From Spirosoma lacussanchae (lineage in GTDB: Bacteria; Bacteroidota; Bacteroidia; Cytophagales; Spirosomataceae), in assembly GCF_005870035.1 (NCBI RefSeq), contig NZ_SWJG01000001.1:917639-981638 (forward strand): DNA of 64,000 nt, written 5' to 3'. A program made the translations under genes and the position numbers. Below, piece after piece: positions 1 through 10,000 of this stretch; position 1 is the stretch's first letter, and the number at the start of each line of letters is the position of its first letter. The notes under the pieces are model-generated. The model made no database searches. It was not told the origin of the DNA and saw nothing but the letters and a program-made list of their open reading frames with translations.

Positions 1-81
1 TCGAAGACCGCCGATATCGAACAGTCGCTGGTCATTGGAGCGCACGGCGCCCGGAGTCTGACCGTCGTGTTACCCGAATAA
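1..81 (+). CDS. LUD-domain protein (LutC/YkgG-like), C-terminal end only
   Basis: The window opens inside a reading frame that runs to a TAA at 79-81. The 26 visible residues contain TADIEQSLVIGAHGAR followed by a short hydrophobic strand. This matches the end of LUD-domain proteins of the lactate-utilisation LutC/YkgG family, which usually finish with a TADIE..LVIG.HGP block. LutC acts with LutA and LutB in iron-sulfur-dependent L-lactate oxidation. The rest of the gene lies outside the window, so length, start and operon partners cannot be judged. The family call rests only on this short tail. Confidence 0.6.
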   Translation, partial: SKTADIEQSLVIGAHGARSLTVVLPE

Positions 82-142
82 CCGGGCGACTTAACATTTA
101 CCTAATCCAGTTGTTACTGTCGTAGTATTAACCCTGACTTCT

Positions 143-682
143 TTGACAACGACGTTGATTACGTTCGATTTAACCCTGGGTCGGCTTCGCCCCTGGCGCG
201 AGGGCGACGAAGATTCGCTAACACACCACGCCAGTAACCGGCGTATCTGGAACAATGTCCGTGACTTTTTCCCGTACCCATACACGCCCCGCGATGCGCA
301 TTCGTGGGTTCGGTCCAACAAATCGTACCAGCAGCCCAACAATCTGGCGGTTGAAGTTGACGGACAGGCGGTTGGGAATATCGGGTTTACGGTAAAAGAT
401 GATATTTACCGCTACAACGCCGAGATCGGCTACTGGCTCAGCGAAGAATACTGGGGGCGGGGCATCATGACCGAGGCCGTGCCGATCATGACCGATTACA
501 TCTTCAGTAATTTTCAGGTCAATCGAATCTTTGCCTGCGTGCTGGAAGGCAATATAGGCTCTATGCGGGTGCTGGAGTCGGCCGGGTACCGGCACGAAGC
601 AATCCATAAGAAAGCCGCCGTCAAGAACAACCAGTACCTGGATGAGCATGTCTTTGCCATCCTGCGGGCTGAACGGGCGTAA
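143..682 (+). CDS. GNAT family N-acetyltransferase (RimJ/RimL-like)
   Basis: A 179-residue cytoplasmic protein of normal length for the RimJ/RimL branch of GNAT acetyltransferases, which transfer acetyl from acetyl-CoA to a protein N-terminus or small amine. The acetyl-CoA pyrophosphate-binding motif A is visible as EEYWGRGIMTEAV (residues 101-113), followed by N137 and SMRVLESAGY (140-149), the usual motif B. The substrate cannot be inferred. The start is a TTG at 143; an in-frame stop lies at 92-94 and no ATG precedes the conserved N-terminus. A strong hairpin terminator follows 20 bp after the stop, so the gene appears to be its own unit. Confidence 0.85.
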   Translation: MTTTLITFDLTLGRLRPWREGDEDSLTHHASNRRIWNNVRDFFPYPYTPRDAHSWVRSNKSYQQPNNLAVEVDGQAVGNIGFTVKDDIYRYNAEIGYWLSEEYWGRGIMTEAVPIMTDYIFSNFQVNRIFACVLEGNIGSMRVLESAGYRHEAIHKKAAVKNNQYLDEHVFAILRAERA

Positions 683-702
683 GTGCCTGTGGGCTGGGGC
701 CT

Positions 703-736
703 GGAGCCTGGGGTACGGTCTACTTCCCCAGGCTCC
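703..736 (+). terminator. Rho-independent terminator after the GNAT gene
   Basis: Perfect 11-bp inverted repeat GGAGCCTGGGG / CCCCAGGCTCC with a 12-nt loop. It is followed at 745-780 by pyrimidine-rich sequence with T runs. It separates the acetyltransferase gene from cmk. Confidence 0.7.
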
Positions 737-814
737 GGGCCCGCTGCTTTTTCCCCTTTGCTTTTTTTGTGGTTATTTTGCCAAAACATTACCGCTTCGG
801 CGGGTTCTTATTAC

Positions 815-1519
815 ATGCCGAAGATAGTTATCGCGATTGACGGGTATTCGAGCTGTGGCAAAAGTACCACCGCTAAAGCTGTGGCCGCCCGCATGGGCTA
901 CGGCTATATTGATACCGGGGCTATGTACCGGGCTGTAAGCCTGTTCTTCACGCAGGAACGTATTGCGCTTTCCAACCATAAAGAAGTAGTAGCTGCCCTC
1001 GACAGAGTTCATATCACCTTCAACCACAACCCTCGTACCGGCAAGAACGAGACGTGCCTGAACGGCCTCAACGTAGAAGGAGAGATTCGGACCATGTATA
1101 TCTCAAACATTGTCAGCGAGGTAAGCGCCATCCCCGAAGTGCGCTGGGCCATGGTCGCTCAGCAGCAGAAAATGGGTCGTAAACGAGGTGTGGTCATGGA
1201 TGGCCGGGATATCGGAACCAAGGTATTTCCCGATGCAGAGGTAAAGGTGTTCATGACGGCAGATACCTACATCAGGGCCAAACGCCGACAACAGGAGCTG
1301 CTTGAAAAAGGCGACATGGTCAACCTTGACGATATCATTAAAAATATTGAGAAGCGCGACCTGATTGATACGACCCGCTTAGAAAGTCCACTCATGCAGG
1401 CACCTGATGCGGCCCTGCTGGATACATCGCACATGACCATCGAAGAGCAGGTCGACTGGGTCATCGAGCAGGCCGACCGACGCCTGTCTGAACTCCATCG
1501 GCAGAAAGCAATAAAGTGA
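815..1519 (+). CDS. cmk: Cytidylate kinase
   Basis: Phosphorylates CMP and dCMP to the diphosphates with ATP in pyrimidine nucleotide recycling. From the ATG at 815 the product has 234 residues, the usual length. The frame is open back to 683, but that extension is low-complexity and overlaps the upstream terminator, so the ATG is preferred. Visible motifs: P-loop GYSSCGKST (10-18), DTGAMYRA (33-40), the CMP-binding stretch VMDGRDIGTKVFPDA (127-141) and the lid arginines around RAKRRQQ (154-160). The P-loop variant, with Y-S-S-C in place of P-A-G-S, is to my knowledge common in Bacteroidota. A T-rich stretch with TTATTTTG near 772-780 may hold the promoter. Confidence 0.95.
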   Translation: MPKIVIAIDGYSSCGKSTTAKAVAARMGYGYIDTGAMYRAVSLFFTQERIALSNHKEVVAALDRVHITFNHNPRTGKNETCLNGLNVEGEIRTMYISNIVSEVSAIPEVRWAMVAQQQKMGRKRGVVMDGRDIGTKVFPDAEVKVFMTADTYIRAKRRQQELLEKGDMVNLDDIIKNIEKRDLIDTTRLESPLMQAPDAALLDTSHMTIEEQVDWVIEQADRRLSELHRQKAIK

Positions 1520-1567
1520 GCCAGTAAGAATGTGTAGGGGAGAATGAATAATGTATAATAAATAAGT

Positions 1568-1620
<53 letters not shown>

Positions 1621-1627
1621 CTTCTAA

Positions 1628-2692
1628 ATGACCGTCGACTTTCTGATAGTGGGGCAGGGAGTAGCTGGGTCGGTGCTGGCCTGGACACTCGATCAGCGGG
1701 GTTGCTCGGTGCTGCTCGCTGATGATCCGGCTTTACCATCGGCGTCGGGCGTGGCGGCTGGTATTGTCAACCCGCTCACGGGCCGTAAACTCGTTCGCAC
1801 CTGGAAAGCAGATGAATTGTTTCCTTTTTTGCACCAGTATTATACAGGTATCGAAGATGAACTGGGCGTGCGGTTTTTTCATCCTAAAACCATCTATCGT
1901 CCGTTTCGCTCCGAAGCCGAAAAAGCTGATTACCTCGCTCTGATCAACGACCCGACGGCTCACGCTTACGCAGAGGAATCGACTGACAATCAGGTTTATG
2001 GCGAGTATATCAACAACCCTTATGGTGGGTTGGATGTACACCAGGCCGGATGGGTCGATTTAACTGAGTTTGTCCGGTTGATAAAAGGTTATTTTGTTAG
2101 AAAAAATCAATATTATGAAGGTCGTGTTGGTGTTAATGATCTGATTATTAAAGAAGATAGCGTAAAGTGGAACGGCATTTCTATTAATAAAGTCATATTC
2201 TGCGATGGGGTGCAGGCCCGTGAGAATTCGTTATTTGGCTACTTACCCTACAATCCTGTTAAAGGGCAGATTCTGACGGCGGTCATCGAAAATTATCCTA
2301 TTACGGCTATAGTTAATCAAGGAGTTTTCATCCTGCCCGTTCGTCCGGGATTGGTCCGTATCGGGGCTACTTATTCATGGCATGATCTCGATTGGCAAAC
2401 AACCGATGACGGTCGATCGTTTTTAGAGTCGAAAGTAAAGCCAGTCCTGCGGGTACCGTATCAGATTGTGGCGCAGCAGGCCGGTATTCGACCATCTACC
2501 AAAGACCGGCGGCCGTTTGTTGGGATGCACCCTGAACATCCGGCCGTGGGGGTTTTTGGCGGTATGGGAACCAAGGGCGTATCGCTGGCTCCCTACCTGG
2601 CCGAAGACTTTGCGCGGCACCTGCTCGATGGTGAAGAATTAGAACCGGAAGCGAATATTAGCCGCTGTGTATCGTTATACAGTCACGGTTGA
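1628..2692 (+). CDS. FAD-dependent oxidoreductase (D-amino-acid oxidase superfamily)
   Basis: A 354-residue protein of the DAO/glycine-oxidase fold, which oxidises C-N bonds using FAD. The N-terminus carries the Rossmann signature FLIVGQGVAG (residues 5-14), and VAAGIVNPLTGRK (about 43-55) matches the second conserved block. Near the C-terminus GIRPSTKDRRPFVG and VFGGMGTKG form the usual substrate/FAD-binding end. The family includes ThiO, SoxB and the C-terminal domain of MnmC; the substrate is not clear. The middle of the gene (about 2080-2340) is visibly more AT-rich than its ends. The start codon lies 7 bp after the heptamer repeat. Confidence 0.8.
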   Translation: MTVDFLIVGQGVAGSVLAWTLDQRGCSVLLADDPALPSASGVAAGIVNPLTGRKLVRTWKADELFPFLHQYYTGIEDELGVRFFHPKTIYRPFRSEAEKADYLALINDPTAHAYAEESTDNQVYGEYINNPYGGLDVHQAGWVDLTEFVRLIKGYFVRKNQYYEGRVGVNDLIIKEDSVKWNGISINKVIFCDGVQARENSLFGYLPYNPVKGQILTAVIENYPITAIVNQGVFILPVRPGLVRIGATYSWHDLDWQTTDDGRSFLESKVKPVLRVPYQIVAQQAGIRPSTKDRRPFVGMHPEHPAVGVFGGMGTKGVSLAPYLAEDFARHLLDGEELEPEANISRCVSLYSHG

Positions 2693-2791
2693 TTAGTTTT
2701 CAGTTTCAGAGCGGTAACCAGCATCTTTATCAGTTCGTTTACCGTATACTGAATACCGAAAACCGGTAGCCAACGTCTATACTATTTCGTT

Positions 2792-5700
2792 ATGCGGAAC
2801 CATTACATACTGCTGTTGGGCTTGTGGCTGGGAGGGCTGAGCGCAGCCGTGGCGCAAAATTATCCGTCGCTCGAGCGGTTCGGTAAAAACCGGATTCAGT
2901 ACCGGAACTTCGACTGGAAAATTGTTCGGACATCGAACTTCGAAATCTACTATTACCAGGACGGCACTCAGATCGCTAACCTGACGGCCCAGTATGCCGA
3001 GTCGGAGTTTGACCGAATCACCGAACTGCTGGGCTATACCCCCTATAACCGTATCAAAATTTTCCTGTTCAACTCCCCGCAGGAGCTGGCACAGAGTAAC
3101 ATTGGTCTCAACGCACAGTCGGGATTGAGCGGTCGTGATCTCGACTTGTCGAAGTCGCGGGTAGAGCTGGCCTTTACGGGCGATCAGATCAGCTTCCGCC
3201 GGCAGATTATCCGCGACATCTCCATGCTGTTTGTTTACGACATGCTGTACGGGGGGAGTCTGAAAGATGCGTTACAAAGCTCGCTGCTGCTGACGCTGCC
3301 TGACTGGTTCATGCCGGGGGTGGCGTCGTATATTGCCGAAGGCAACAGCGTAGAGCTCGACGACTACATGCGCGACGTATCGCTGACCCGACCCGTCAAG
3401 AAACCGTCGCTCCTCTCCGGGGCCGAGGCCGAACGGGTAGGCCATTCCATCTGGAACTACATCGTGCAGAAATACGGGCGCGATAACGTATCCAATATTC
3501 TGAACCTGACCCGCATTATCCGGAACGAACAAAGCAGTATTGCCAGCACCCTCGGCGTACCCTACAACCGGTTTCTGCGCGAATGGCGCGAATATTATGC
3601 CGGTATGGCCGGGAGCGTATCGCAGTCGTACCAGGCTGGCTCCGACGATTTTCGACTCAATGTCAGCTCGGCCGACGAAAAATCATCGCTGGTCAGTTTG
3701 AAGATCAGCCCCGATAACCAGTTTGTTGCCTATACCGTCCTGCGGGATGGGAAATTCGACGTAGAGGTTGTCAATACGACGAACCGAAAAAAGACAACCG
3801 TACTGTCGGGTGGGTACCGGCTCGATGGGCAGTCGACCCGGACCAGTACGCCCCTGGTGGCCTGGCAGAAAGACAACAATCTGCTGGTACTGACCGACGA
3901 GCTGGGCCGTACTAACCTCTACCAGTTTTCTAACCTGGAAAAGCGGCCCAAGCAGGAATTCAGACGCACCGTGAACGGCTTAACGCAGGTTGTCTGGATG
4001 GACGCGTCAGAAGATGGCAGCAGCCTCATCATGAGCGCCGACCGGAAAGGGCAGAATGACCTGTTCTTATACAGTATCAACCGCGGATCTTATCAGCAGA
4101 TCACAAACGACCTCTACGACGATCTGTATCCGCAGTTTGTTGGGCGCACGGCCCGGCAGGTTGTGTTCAGCTCCAACCGCCAGCTCGACACGCTGGGGGT
4201 TGACAAAGGAAGCTACAAGACCATCCGCGATCGGCTTACCCTGTTCAGCCACGAAGGAAACGCCCGTAACCTTTCGGTGCAGCGGCTGACCGATTCGCTG
4301 ACTCATGCCGTGAACCCCGTTCCGGCCGATGAAACAACAATTTATTACCTGAACGATGCCAACGGTGTCCGCAATCTGTACCGGTATAACACCGAAACGC
4401 GTACGGCCCGGCAGGTAACCGCTTTCCCGCAGAGTATCCGACTGTATGACCTCAACCCAGCCACGGGTGGCTTCGTTTATAGCACCCTGCAGGATGGCGA
4501 TGAGTACATTGGATTCCGCTCCAAACTAAACCTGACCCAAACGGCTCAGGCTCCGCTTACCCCGCGGGTAGCGACGCTCAATCGTACGAATCCATCGGCT
4601 TCAGTTCGGGCCGAGCAGCTGCGCACCGATACCACCCGACGGGCCGGTGCCGTGTCGGGCGATTCGGTAGCCGCCCGGCAGGCCGATACGGTACGTCCTG
4701 AACCGGCGCGGCAGCTGGCACTGGAACCTGGTGAAGTAGATACCGATAACTACCAGTTCGACCCCGAGGTGCTGAAGGCGGCCGAATACCGCCAGCGCCG
4801 AACAGTGGGACTAACTCCCAGTATTGCCACCGCTCCTCCGCGTAATCGTCGGCGCGAAAACATTACCATTCGTGGGCCGTATGCCTACAAAGGAATGTTC
4901 ACTATCAACGATGCTACCTCAAACTGGCGCATCGATCCGATTCGGGGCTTTGGCTTCGCGCAGGACGTAACCTTAACCGACCTGCTCGAAAATCACGTGC
5001 TTCGGGCGGGTGGTTTCATCACAACGACTCTACGAAACAGTGATCTCTTCGCGGAGTACACCAATCAGACGAACCGCATCGATTACGGCGCCCGGGTTGA
5101 TCGGCAGACCCTGTTCATTGATCAGCTGGGCCTGACTCAGAAATACCGGTACAACCGCATAGCCGTGTCGGCTTCTTATCCGATTTCGGTAAACAGCCGG
5201 GTTACTATCTCGCCTTTTTACGCCATTACCCGGCTGATTGATCTAACCACGTTCGCCGAACCTGACCGCGTATCGGACTATGCCGGTCTGCGGGGTGAGT
5301 TTGTGTTCGATAATACAAAAGTCAACGGTATGAATATGACCGTGGGCACCCGTATGAAACTCCGTTTCGAAGAATATGGTGGCTTACGGGCCGCTTCGCA
5401 GGGGTTCCGTCGGCTGTCGCTCGATCTGCGTCACTACCAGAAAATACACCGGGACCTGATTTTGGCCGCCCGTTTTGCGTTCAGTCAGTCGGGCGGACCA
5501 TCGCCGAAGCAGAGTACGCTGGGCGGAATGGAAAACTGGATCGGAGCGAACCAGAAGGATGCTATCGTCAATAACCCATTACGGGTGCCCAACACGCTGG
5601 CCAACGAAATTCCGTATGATTACCGTGATGTGTTCTTTCTGGATTTCGCGGCTCCGCTGCGGGGGTTCCGGCAGGGCAAACTGACGGGTAATAGCTACAT

Positions 5701-6055
5701 GCTGTTTAACGCAGAACTGCGGCTTCCGCTGATCCGGTACCTGTATCGGGGTAATATTACATCGAACTTCCTGCGGAACCTGCAGTTGGTGGCCTTTACC
5801 GATATCGGTACCGCCTGGACGGGTAGTGGGCCGTTCAGCCAGCAGAATAGTCTGAATACGGAAAATGTAGGAGGAGGAAATATCCCGTTCCGGGCTAAGG
5901 TCACTAACTTCAAAAATCCATTCCTGATTGGTTACGGCGCTGGTGCCCGAACCATGTTGTTCGGCTACTTCGTCAAGTTTGATTACGGCTGGGGGCTGGA
6001 AGATAAAACGGTCACCAAGCCCATCGCCTACTTAACGCTTGGCTACGACTTCTAG
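2792..6055 (+). CDS. Large secreted propeller/outer-membrane barrel protein with degenerate peptidase-MA-like domain
   Basis: A 1087-residue protein with a signal peptide (1-22, cut after AAVAQ). Residues about 30-270 resemble the peptidase-MA-like region often placed before TolB-type propellers. The expected zinc-binding HExxH is absent: RDISM occupies the likely position, followed by the conserved-looking LPDWFMPGVASYIAEG. Residues about 280-600 hold PD40/TolB-like beta-propeller strands, followed by an Arg/Thr-rich linker (about 600-690). The C-terminal 390 residues look like an outer-membrane beta-barrel ending in the aromatic residue F, typical of BAM substrates. The likely location is the outer membrane with a periplasmic propeller. 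Function unknown; annotated relatives are usually called TolB-like. A terminator follows at 6082-6114. Confidence 0.7.
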   Translation: MRNHYILLLGLWLGGLSAAVAQNYPSLERFGKNRIQYRNFDWKIVRTSNFEIYYYQDGTQIANLTAQYAESEFDRITELLGYTPYNRIKIFLFNSPQELAQSNIGLNAQSGLSGRDLDLSKSRVELAFTGDQISFRRQIIRDISMLFVYDMLYGGSLKDALQSSLLLTLPDWFMPGVASYIAEGNSVELDDYMRDVSLTRPVKKPSLLSGAEAERVGHSIWNYIVQKYGRDNVSNILNLTRIIRNEQSSIASTLGVPYNRFLREWREYYAGMAGSVSQSYQAGSDDFRLNVSSADEKSSLVSLKISPDNQFVAYTVLRDGKFDVEVVNTTNRKKTTVLSGGYRLDGQSTRTSTPLVAWQKDNNLLVLTDELGRTNLYQFSNLEKRPKQEFRRTVNGLTQVVWMDASEDGSSLIMSADRKGQNDLFLYSINRGSYQQITNDLYDDLYPQFVGRTARQVVFSSNRQLDTLGVDKGSYKTIRDRLTLFSHEGNARNLSVQRLTDSLTHAVNPVPADETTIYYLNDANGVRNLYRYNTETRTARQVTAFPQSIRLYDLNPATGGFVYSTLQDGDEYIGFRSKLNLTQTAQAPLTPRVATLNRTNPSASVRAEQLRTDTTRRAGAVSGDSVAARQADTVRPEPARQLALEPGEVDTDNYQFDPEVLKAAEYRQRRTVGLTPSIATAPPRNRRRENITIRGPYAYKGMFTINDATSNWRIDPIRGFGFAQDVTLTDLLENHVLRAGGFITTTLRNSDLFAEYTNQTNRIDYGARVDRQTLFIDQLGLTQKYRYNRIAVSASYPISVNSRVTISPFYAITRLIDLTTFAEPDRVSDYAGLRGEFVFDNTKVNGMNMTVGTRMKLRFEEYGGLRAASQGFRRLSLDLRHYQKIHRDLILAARFAFSQSGGPSPKQSTLGGMENWIGANQKDAIVNNPLRVPNTLANEIPYDYRDVFFLDFAAPLRGFRQGKLTGNSYMLFNAELRLPLIRYLYRGNITSNFLRNLQLVAFTDIGTAWTGSGPFSQQNSLNTENVGGGNIPFRAKVTNFKNPFLIGYGAGARTMLFGYFVKFDYGWGLEDKTVTKPIAYLTLGYDF

Positions 6056-6081
6056 GAGAAACTACTCGCAACTGATTACCG

Positions 6082-6114
6082 GAGCTGCTCTTGAAAGGGG
6101 CAGCTCTTTTTTTT
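6082..6114 (+). terminator. Rho-independent terminator
   Basis: 9-bp stem GAGCTGCTC / GGGCAGCTC (one G-U pair), 7-nt loop, then nine T residues. It ends the transcript of the gene stopping at 6055. Confidence 0.9.
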
Positions 6115-6338
6115 AGGTCAAATTGTCGAGTCCGAACTATTTTACTCTGTTGAGTAGCTATATTTGTCGGCCGATTATGTTGATAAGCCTCTCAGGACAT
6201 ACTTATCCGGCTCCCATTTTCTCGTATCCTCTCTTATCGACCTGCCTGCTGGGCTGCTTTATTGTCAAATAGAGTGAGCCGTCATGCATAATCTGGCGTG
6301 CTGAATAAATTAGTCACACCGGGCAGGTTACATTACAC

Positions 6339-6354
6339 TTGGCATAGTTTTCGC
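6339..6354 (+). promoter_or_regulatory. Sigma54-like (-24/-12) promoter upstream of the giant adhesin
   Basis: TTGGCATAGTTTTCGC has GG at 6341-6342 and GC at 6353-6354, separated by exactly ten bases as in -24/-12 promoters. Transcription would start near 6366, at the foot of an 11-bp hairpin (6364-6397). A second TTGGCATAGTTTT occurs at 6512-6524, but there the -12 GC reads GT. A closely similar element lies at 23045-23060. Assignment to RpoN is an inference from the consensus. Confidence 0.55.
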
Positions 6355-6363
6355 TAAACCCGG

Positions 6364-6397
6364 CGGGTTGCTCCTGTATCCGTATTGGAGTAACCCG
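6364..6397 (+). other. Stem-loop at the predicted 5' end of the adhesin leader
   Basis: CGGGTTGCTCC / GGAGTAACCCG form an 11-bp stem (one G-U pair) with a 12-nt loop. The rest of 6115-6607 holds no recognisable gene. If transcription starts near 6366, the leader is about 650-690 nt long depending on the start codon used. A 5' stabilising hairpin or leader control is possible but unproven. Confidence 0.5.
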
Positions 6398-7051
6398 GCA
6401 AGGATCAGACTGCCCTTACTTACTCCAACCACTATACGTGCGAGTCATTAACTCTCGAATATACAATGATTTACTCGCCGTCCTGTTTGCGTGTCACCAA
6501 GGGGCGGTTGTTTGGCATAGTTTTAGTTAAATTCTTGGAGAGTAAAATAGCCGCTGTTATCAGGCAGGGTAGACCGTGACTTGGGCATGGTTTGTCGGTC
6601 AGAATAATTGCAACGTTTGCGGGCTGATTTTGCCGCTAAGTATACGCTCCAAATAAAGTTGCAGATGGAAGTAACGTCTACGCTTCGCATAAAACGTCTT
6701 GGTGTTTCAGTGAATCCGGTACGTCGTAAAAACGACCGGAAGATTGATAACGTCCGCGCAAAACTAGATTATCTGGCAAATCAGGTAATTGGCTATGTGC
6801 TCCAGCTGATACAGAGAAAGTTTCAGCCTCTTCCGTCAGCACAGCCTGAACAACAACCTTCTCCTTTCTTCATGACAGAGTCGCGGCCAGCCCGGCTCTA
6901 TGCCGTTAGCGGTATCCGGTCGGCGGGGCGCCCGCCCGACATTCCGCCCGGAAGTACTATCAACCCATCTATAGACTTTATCCAGCAGCCACCTACTTTT
7001 CTTACTCTACCGCGAATGAATGATCAAATTTTACAGAACGAATCACCTCAT

Positions 7052-10000
7052 ATGTCCATAAGCCGACCCAAGGTTAACGTGGGCAGGGGGGATAGTACGG
7101 CATTAGAAAAGCCTACTCGCACGAGCCGTTTTTCACAACGTCTGGCCGGAGCAGGTGACGAGGGTCGTTCATGGGGCGCGCGGTCTCGTCAGGGAGTGCT
7201 GTCACTAGTGGCACTGCTTGTTTTCTGGCTGGGCGGTATCCAGGCGACGTTTGCGCAAACCGCCGTCGTCGACCTAAGTCTGACCAAAGCCTTCAGTAAC
7301 CAGAACCCGGCACTTGGTGATGTTATCACGTATTCGGTGGTCGTTACCAACGCAGCTAATGCCACTGCTGCTGCCACCAACGTAGTAGTAACGGACCTCC
7401 TGCTTACGGAAGGGGCTACTTATGTACCTTCGTCAGCGTCAACTTCGTCCGGAACATATACGGCGGCAGTGTCATCGACGGTGACGACCGGAACCTGGCG
7501 TATTCCTTCGATTGCGCCCGGCGCATCGGCGACGCTCACGTTCCGGGCCACTGTAGTGGGACGAGGGGTTTGGTTCAACACCGCCGAGGTTACCAGCCTC
7601 GATCAGACCGATCCCGATTCGCCTGCGTCTGGTAATATATACGAAGACGACTACGCGGCTGTCTGCTTTGCTATTCCAATCTTTTTCTACGCGGGCGATG
7701 AATATACCGTGTCTATACCGGCTGGTTTCGATCGGATCGAGTGGTTCCGGAACGATGTACCCATCAGTACATCCGCCGTATCGACCTCGCTGGCTGTAGT
7801 AAACAATGATAACTCATTGACTATAAAGTCGGTGGGCGTTTATCGTTTTGTGACCTATAAGAATGAATGTGCTTCATCAAACTGTTGTAACATAGAGTTT
7901 GTACCGGGTCCGCTGGGTAGCCTCGGTAACTTTGTCTGGGAAGATAAAAACGCCAATGGCAAACAGGACGCTGACGAACCCGGTATCAGCGGTGTGACCG
8001 TTGAGCTATATAATCAGACGAGTACAACGCTGCTGGCGTCGACCACAACAACGGTGGGCGGGCTTTATAGCTTCACGGGTCTGACCGATGGCAGTTACAC
8101 GGTTAAGTTCGTAACACCAGCCGGTTTCCAGCCTACGTCGCAAACGGCAACGGGTGTATCCGATGACATGAACAGCGATGCGGGCCTCAATGGACTGACG
8201 CGCGTATATACTATAGATACAAGTCAGCCTGAATCAAGTACCGCTCGGAATAACCCCACGGTGGATGCTGGCTTCATCAAGCCCGCCAGCCTGGGTAACT
8301 ACGTCTTCGCCGACAACGACCGTAACGGCGTTCAGTCGCCCGGCGACACCCCCATCTCGGGCGTAACGGTGAACCTCCTGCTCAACGGTACCGTAGTGGC
8401 CACGACCACGACCGATGCCAGTGGTTTGTATAGCTTCACGGGACTGACGCCGGGTCTGACCAACGTTTACTCGGTAAGCTTCACGGCCCCGGCCGGTCTG
8501 ACGGCAACCACCCCGCGTTCAGGCACCGACAATACGATTGACTCCGACGCTGATCTGGTGACGGGGCTGAGCGGTTCGGTGACGCTGACCTCGGGTGAGA
8601 CCAACACGACCATCGACGCCGGTTACCAGCGTCTGACGGCTGGTCTGGGCGACTATGTCTGGGAAGATAAGAATGCCAACGGGCAGCAGGATGCGGGTGA
8701 GCCACCCATTTCTGGGGTAACCGTAAGCCTGCGGCTCAATGGACTGGAGATCGCTACGACGACGACGAATGCCAGTGGTTTCTACAGCTTCACAGGGCTG
8801 ACCCCTGGCTCGACCAACGTTTACTCGGTGAGCTTCTCCACCCCAACCGGCTTTAGCGGAACGGTGGCCAACATAGGCCCCGACGCAACGGATAGTGATG
8901 CTAATCCCAGCACGGGTGTGACGGGTAGCTACACACTGGCCGCTAACGAGTTCAACACCACGGTGGATGCTGGCTTCATCAAGCCCGCCAGCCTGGGTAA
9001 CTACGTCTTCGCCGACAACGACCGTAACGGCGTTCAGTCGCCCGGCGACACCCCCATCTCGGGCGTAACGGTGAACCTCCTGCTCAACGGTACCGTAGTG
9101 GCCACGACCACGACCGATGCCAGTGGTTTGTATAGCTTCACGGGACTGACGCCGGGTCTGACCAACGTTTACTCGGTAAGCTTCACGGCCCCGGCCGGTC
9201 TGACGGCAACCACCCCGCGTTCAGGCACCGACAATACGATTGACTCCGACGCTGATCTGGTGACGGGGCTGAGCGGTTCGGTGACGCTGACCTCGGGTGA
9301 GACCAACACGACCATCGACGCCGGTTACCTGATTCCGACTTCTGGTCTGGGCGACTATGTCTGGGCGGATCTGAACAGCAACGGCGTGCAGGATGCCGGA
9401 GAGCCGGGTATCGCCGGGGTGGTAGCCACGCTGTTCCTCAACGGACAGCCCACCAGCCAGACAGTGCTCACCAGCAGCACGGGCTTCTACAGCTTCACGG
9501 GGCTGACCCCAGGCAGCAGCAACAGCTATGCCGTGGGCTTCTCGACGCCGACGGGCTTCACGGCCACCACACCGTTGAGTGGTCCGAATCGTAGCCTCGA
9601 CAGTGACCTGCTGGCCACGGGCCGCACGGGCAGCGTGACGCTGGCTTCGGGCGAGTTCAATCCCAGCCTGGATGCCGGGTTTGTACCGGGCTATGACGTG
9701 GGTATCGAGAAATTGGTGGTGAATCCCAAAGGCAGCTATCTGCCGGGCGACCTGATCACGTATCGGTTAGTAGTCACCAACAATTCGGCTTACCCGGTTT
9801 ATAATGTGGTGGTAACTGACCAGATGCCTGCTGGCGTAAGCTTTGTAAGCGGCAGTGGTCTGGTCAGCAGTGGCCCCAACTCAACCAGTGGCACCATTGC
9901 TGGTCCGCTGGTGGCTAGTGGTTCGGTAAGCCTGACCTACACCGCCCAGATTAGCAATACCTACTCAGCCACCAGTATTGCCAACGTGGCAGTGGTTGGC

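Noticed and set aside
6512-6527. Second TTGGCATAGTTTT as a functional sigma54 promoter
   Set aside because: The -12 GC is replaced by GT, which normally abolishes such promoters. It is kept only as a repeated sequence.
6608-7051. N-terminal extension of the adhesin frame from a TTG at 6608
   Set aside because: The extra 148 residues are not like a secreted protein N-terminus and would bury the export signal. Starts at 7016 or 7052 are more sensible, although the frame is open, so this is not excluded.
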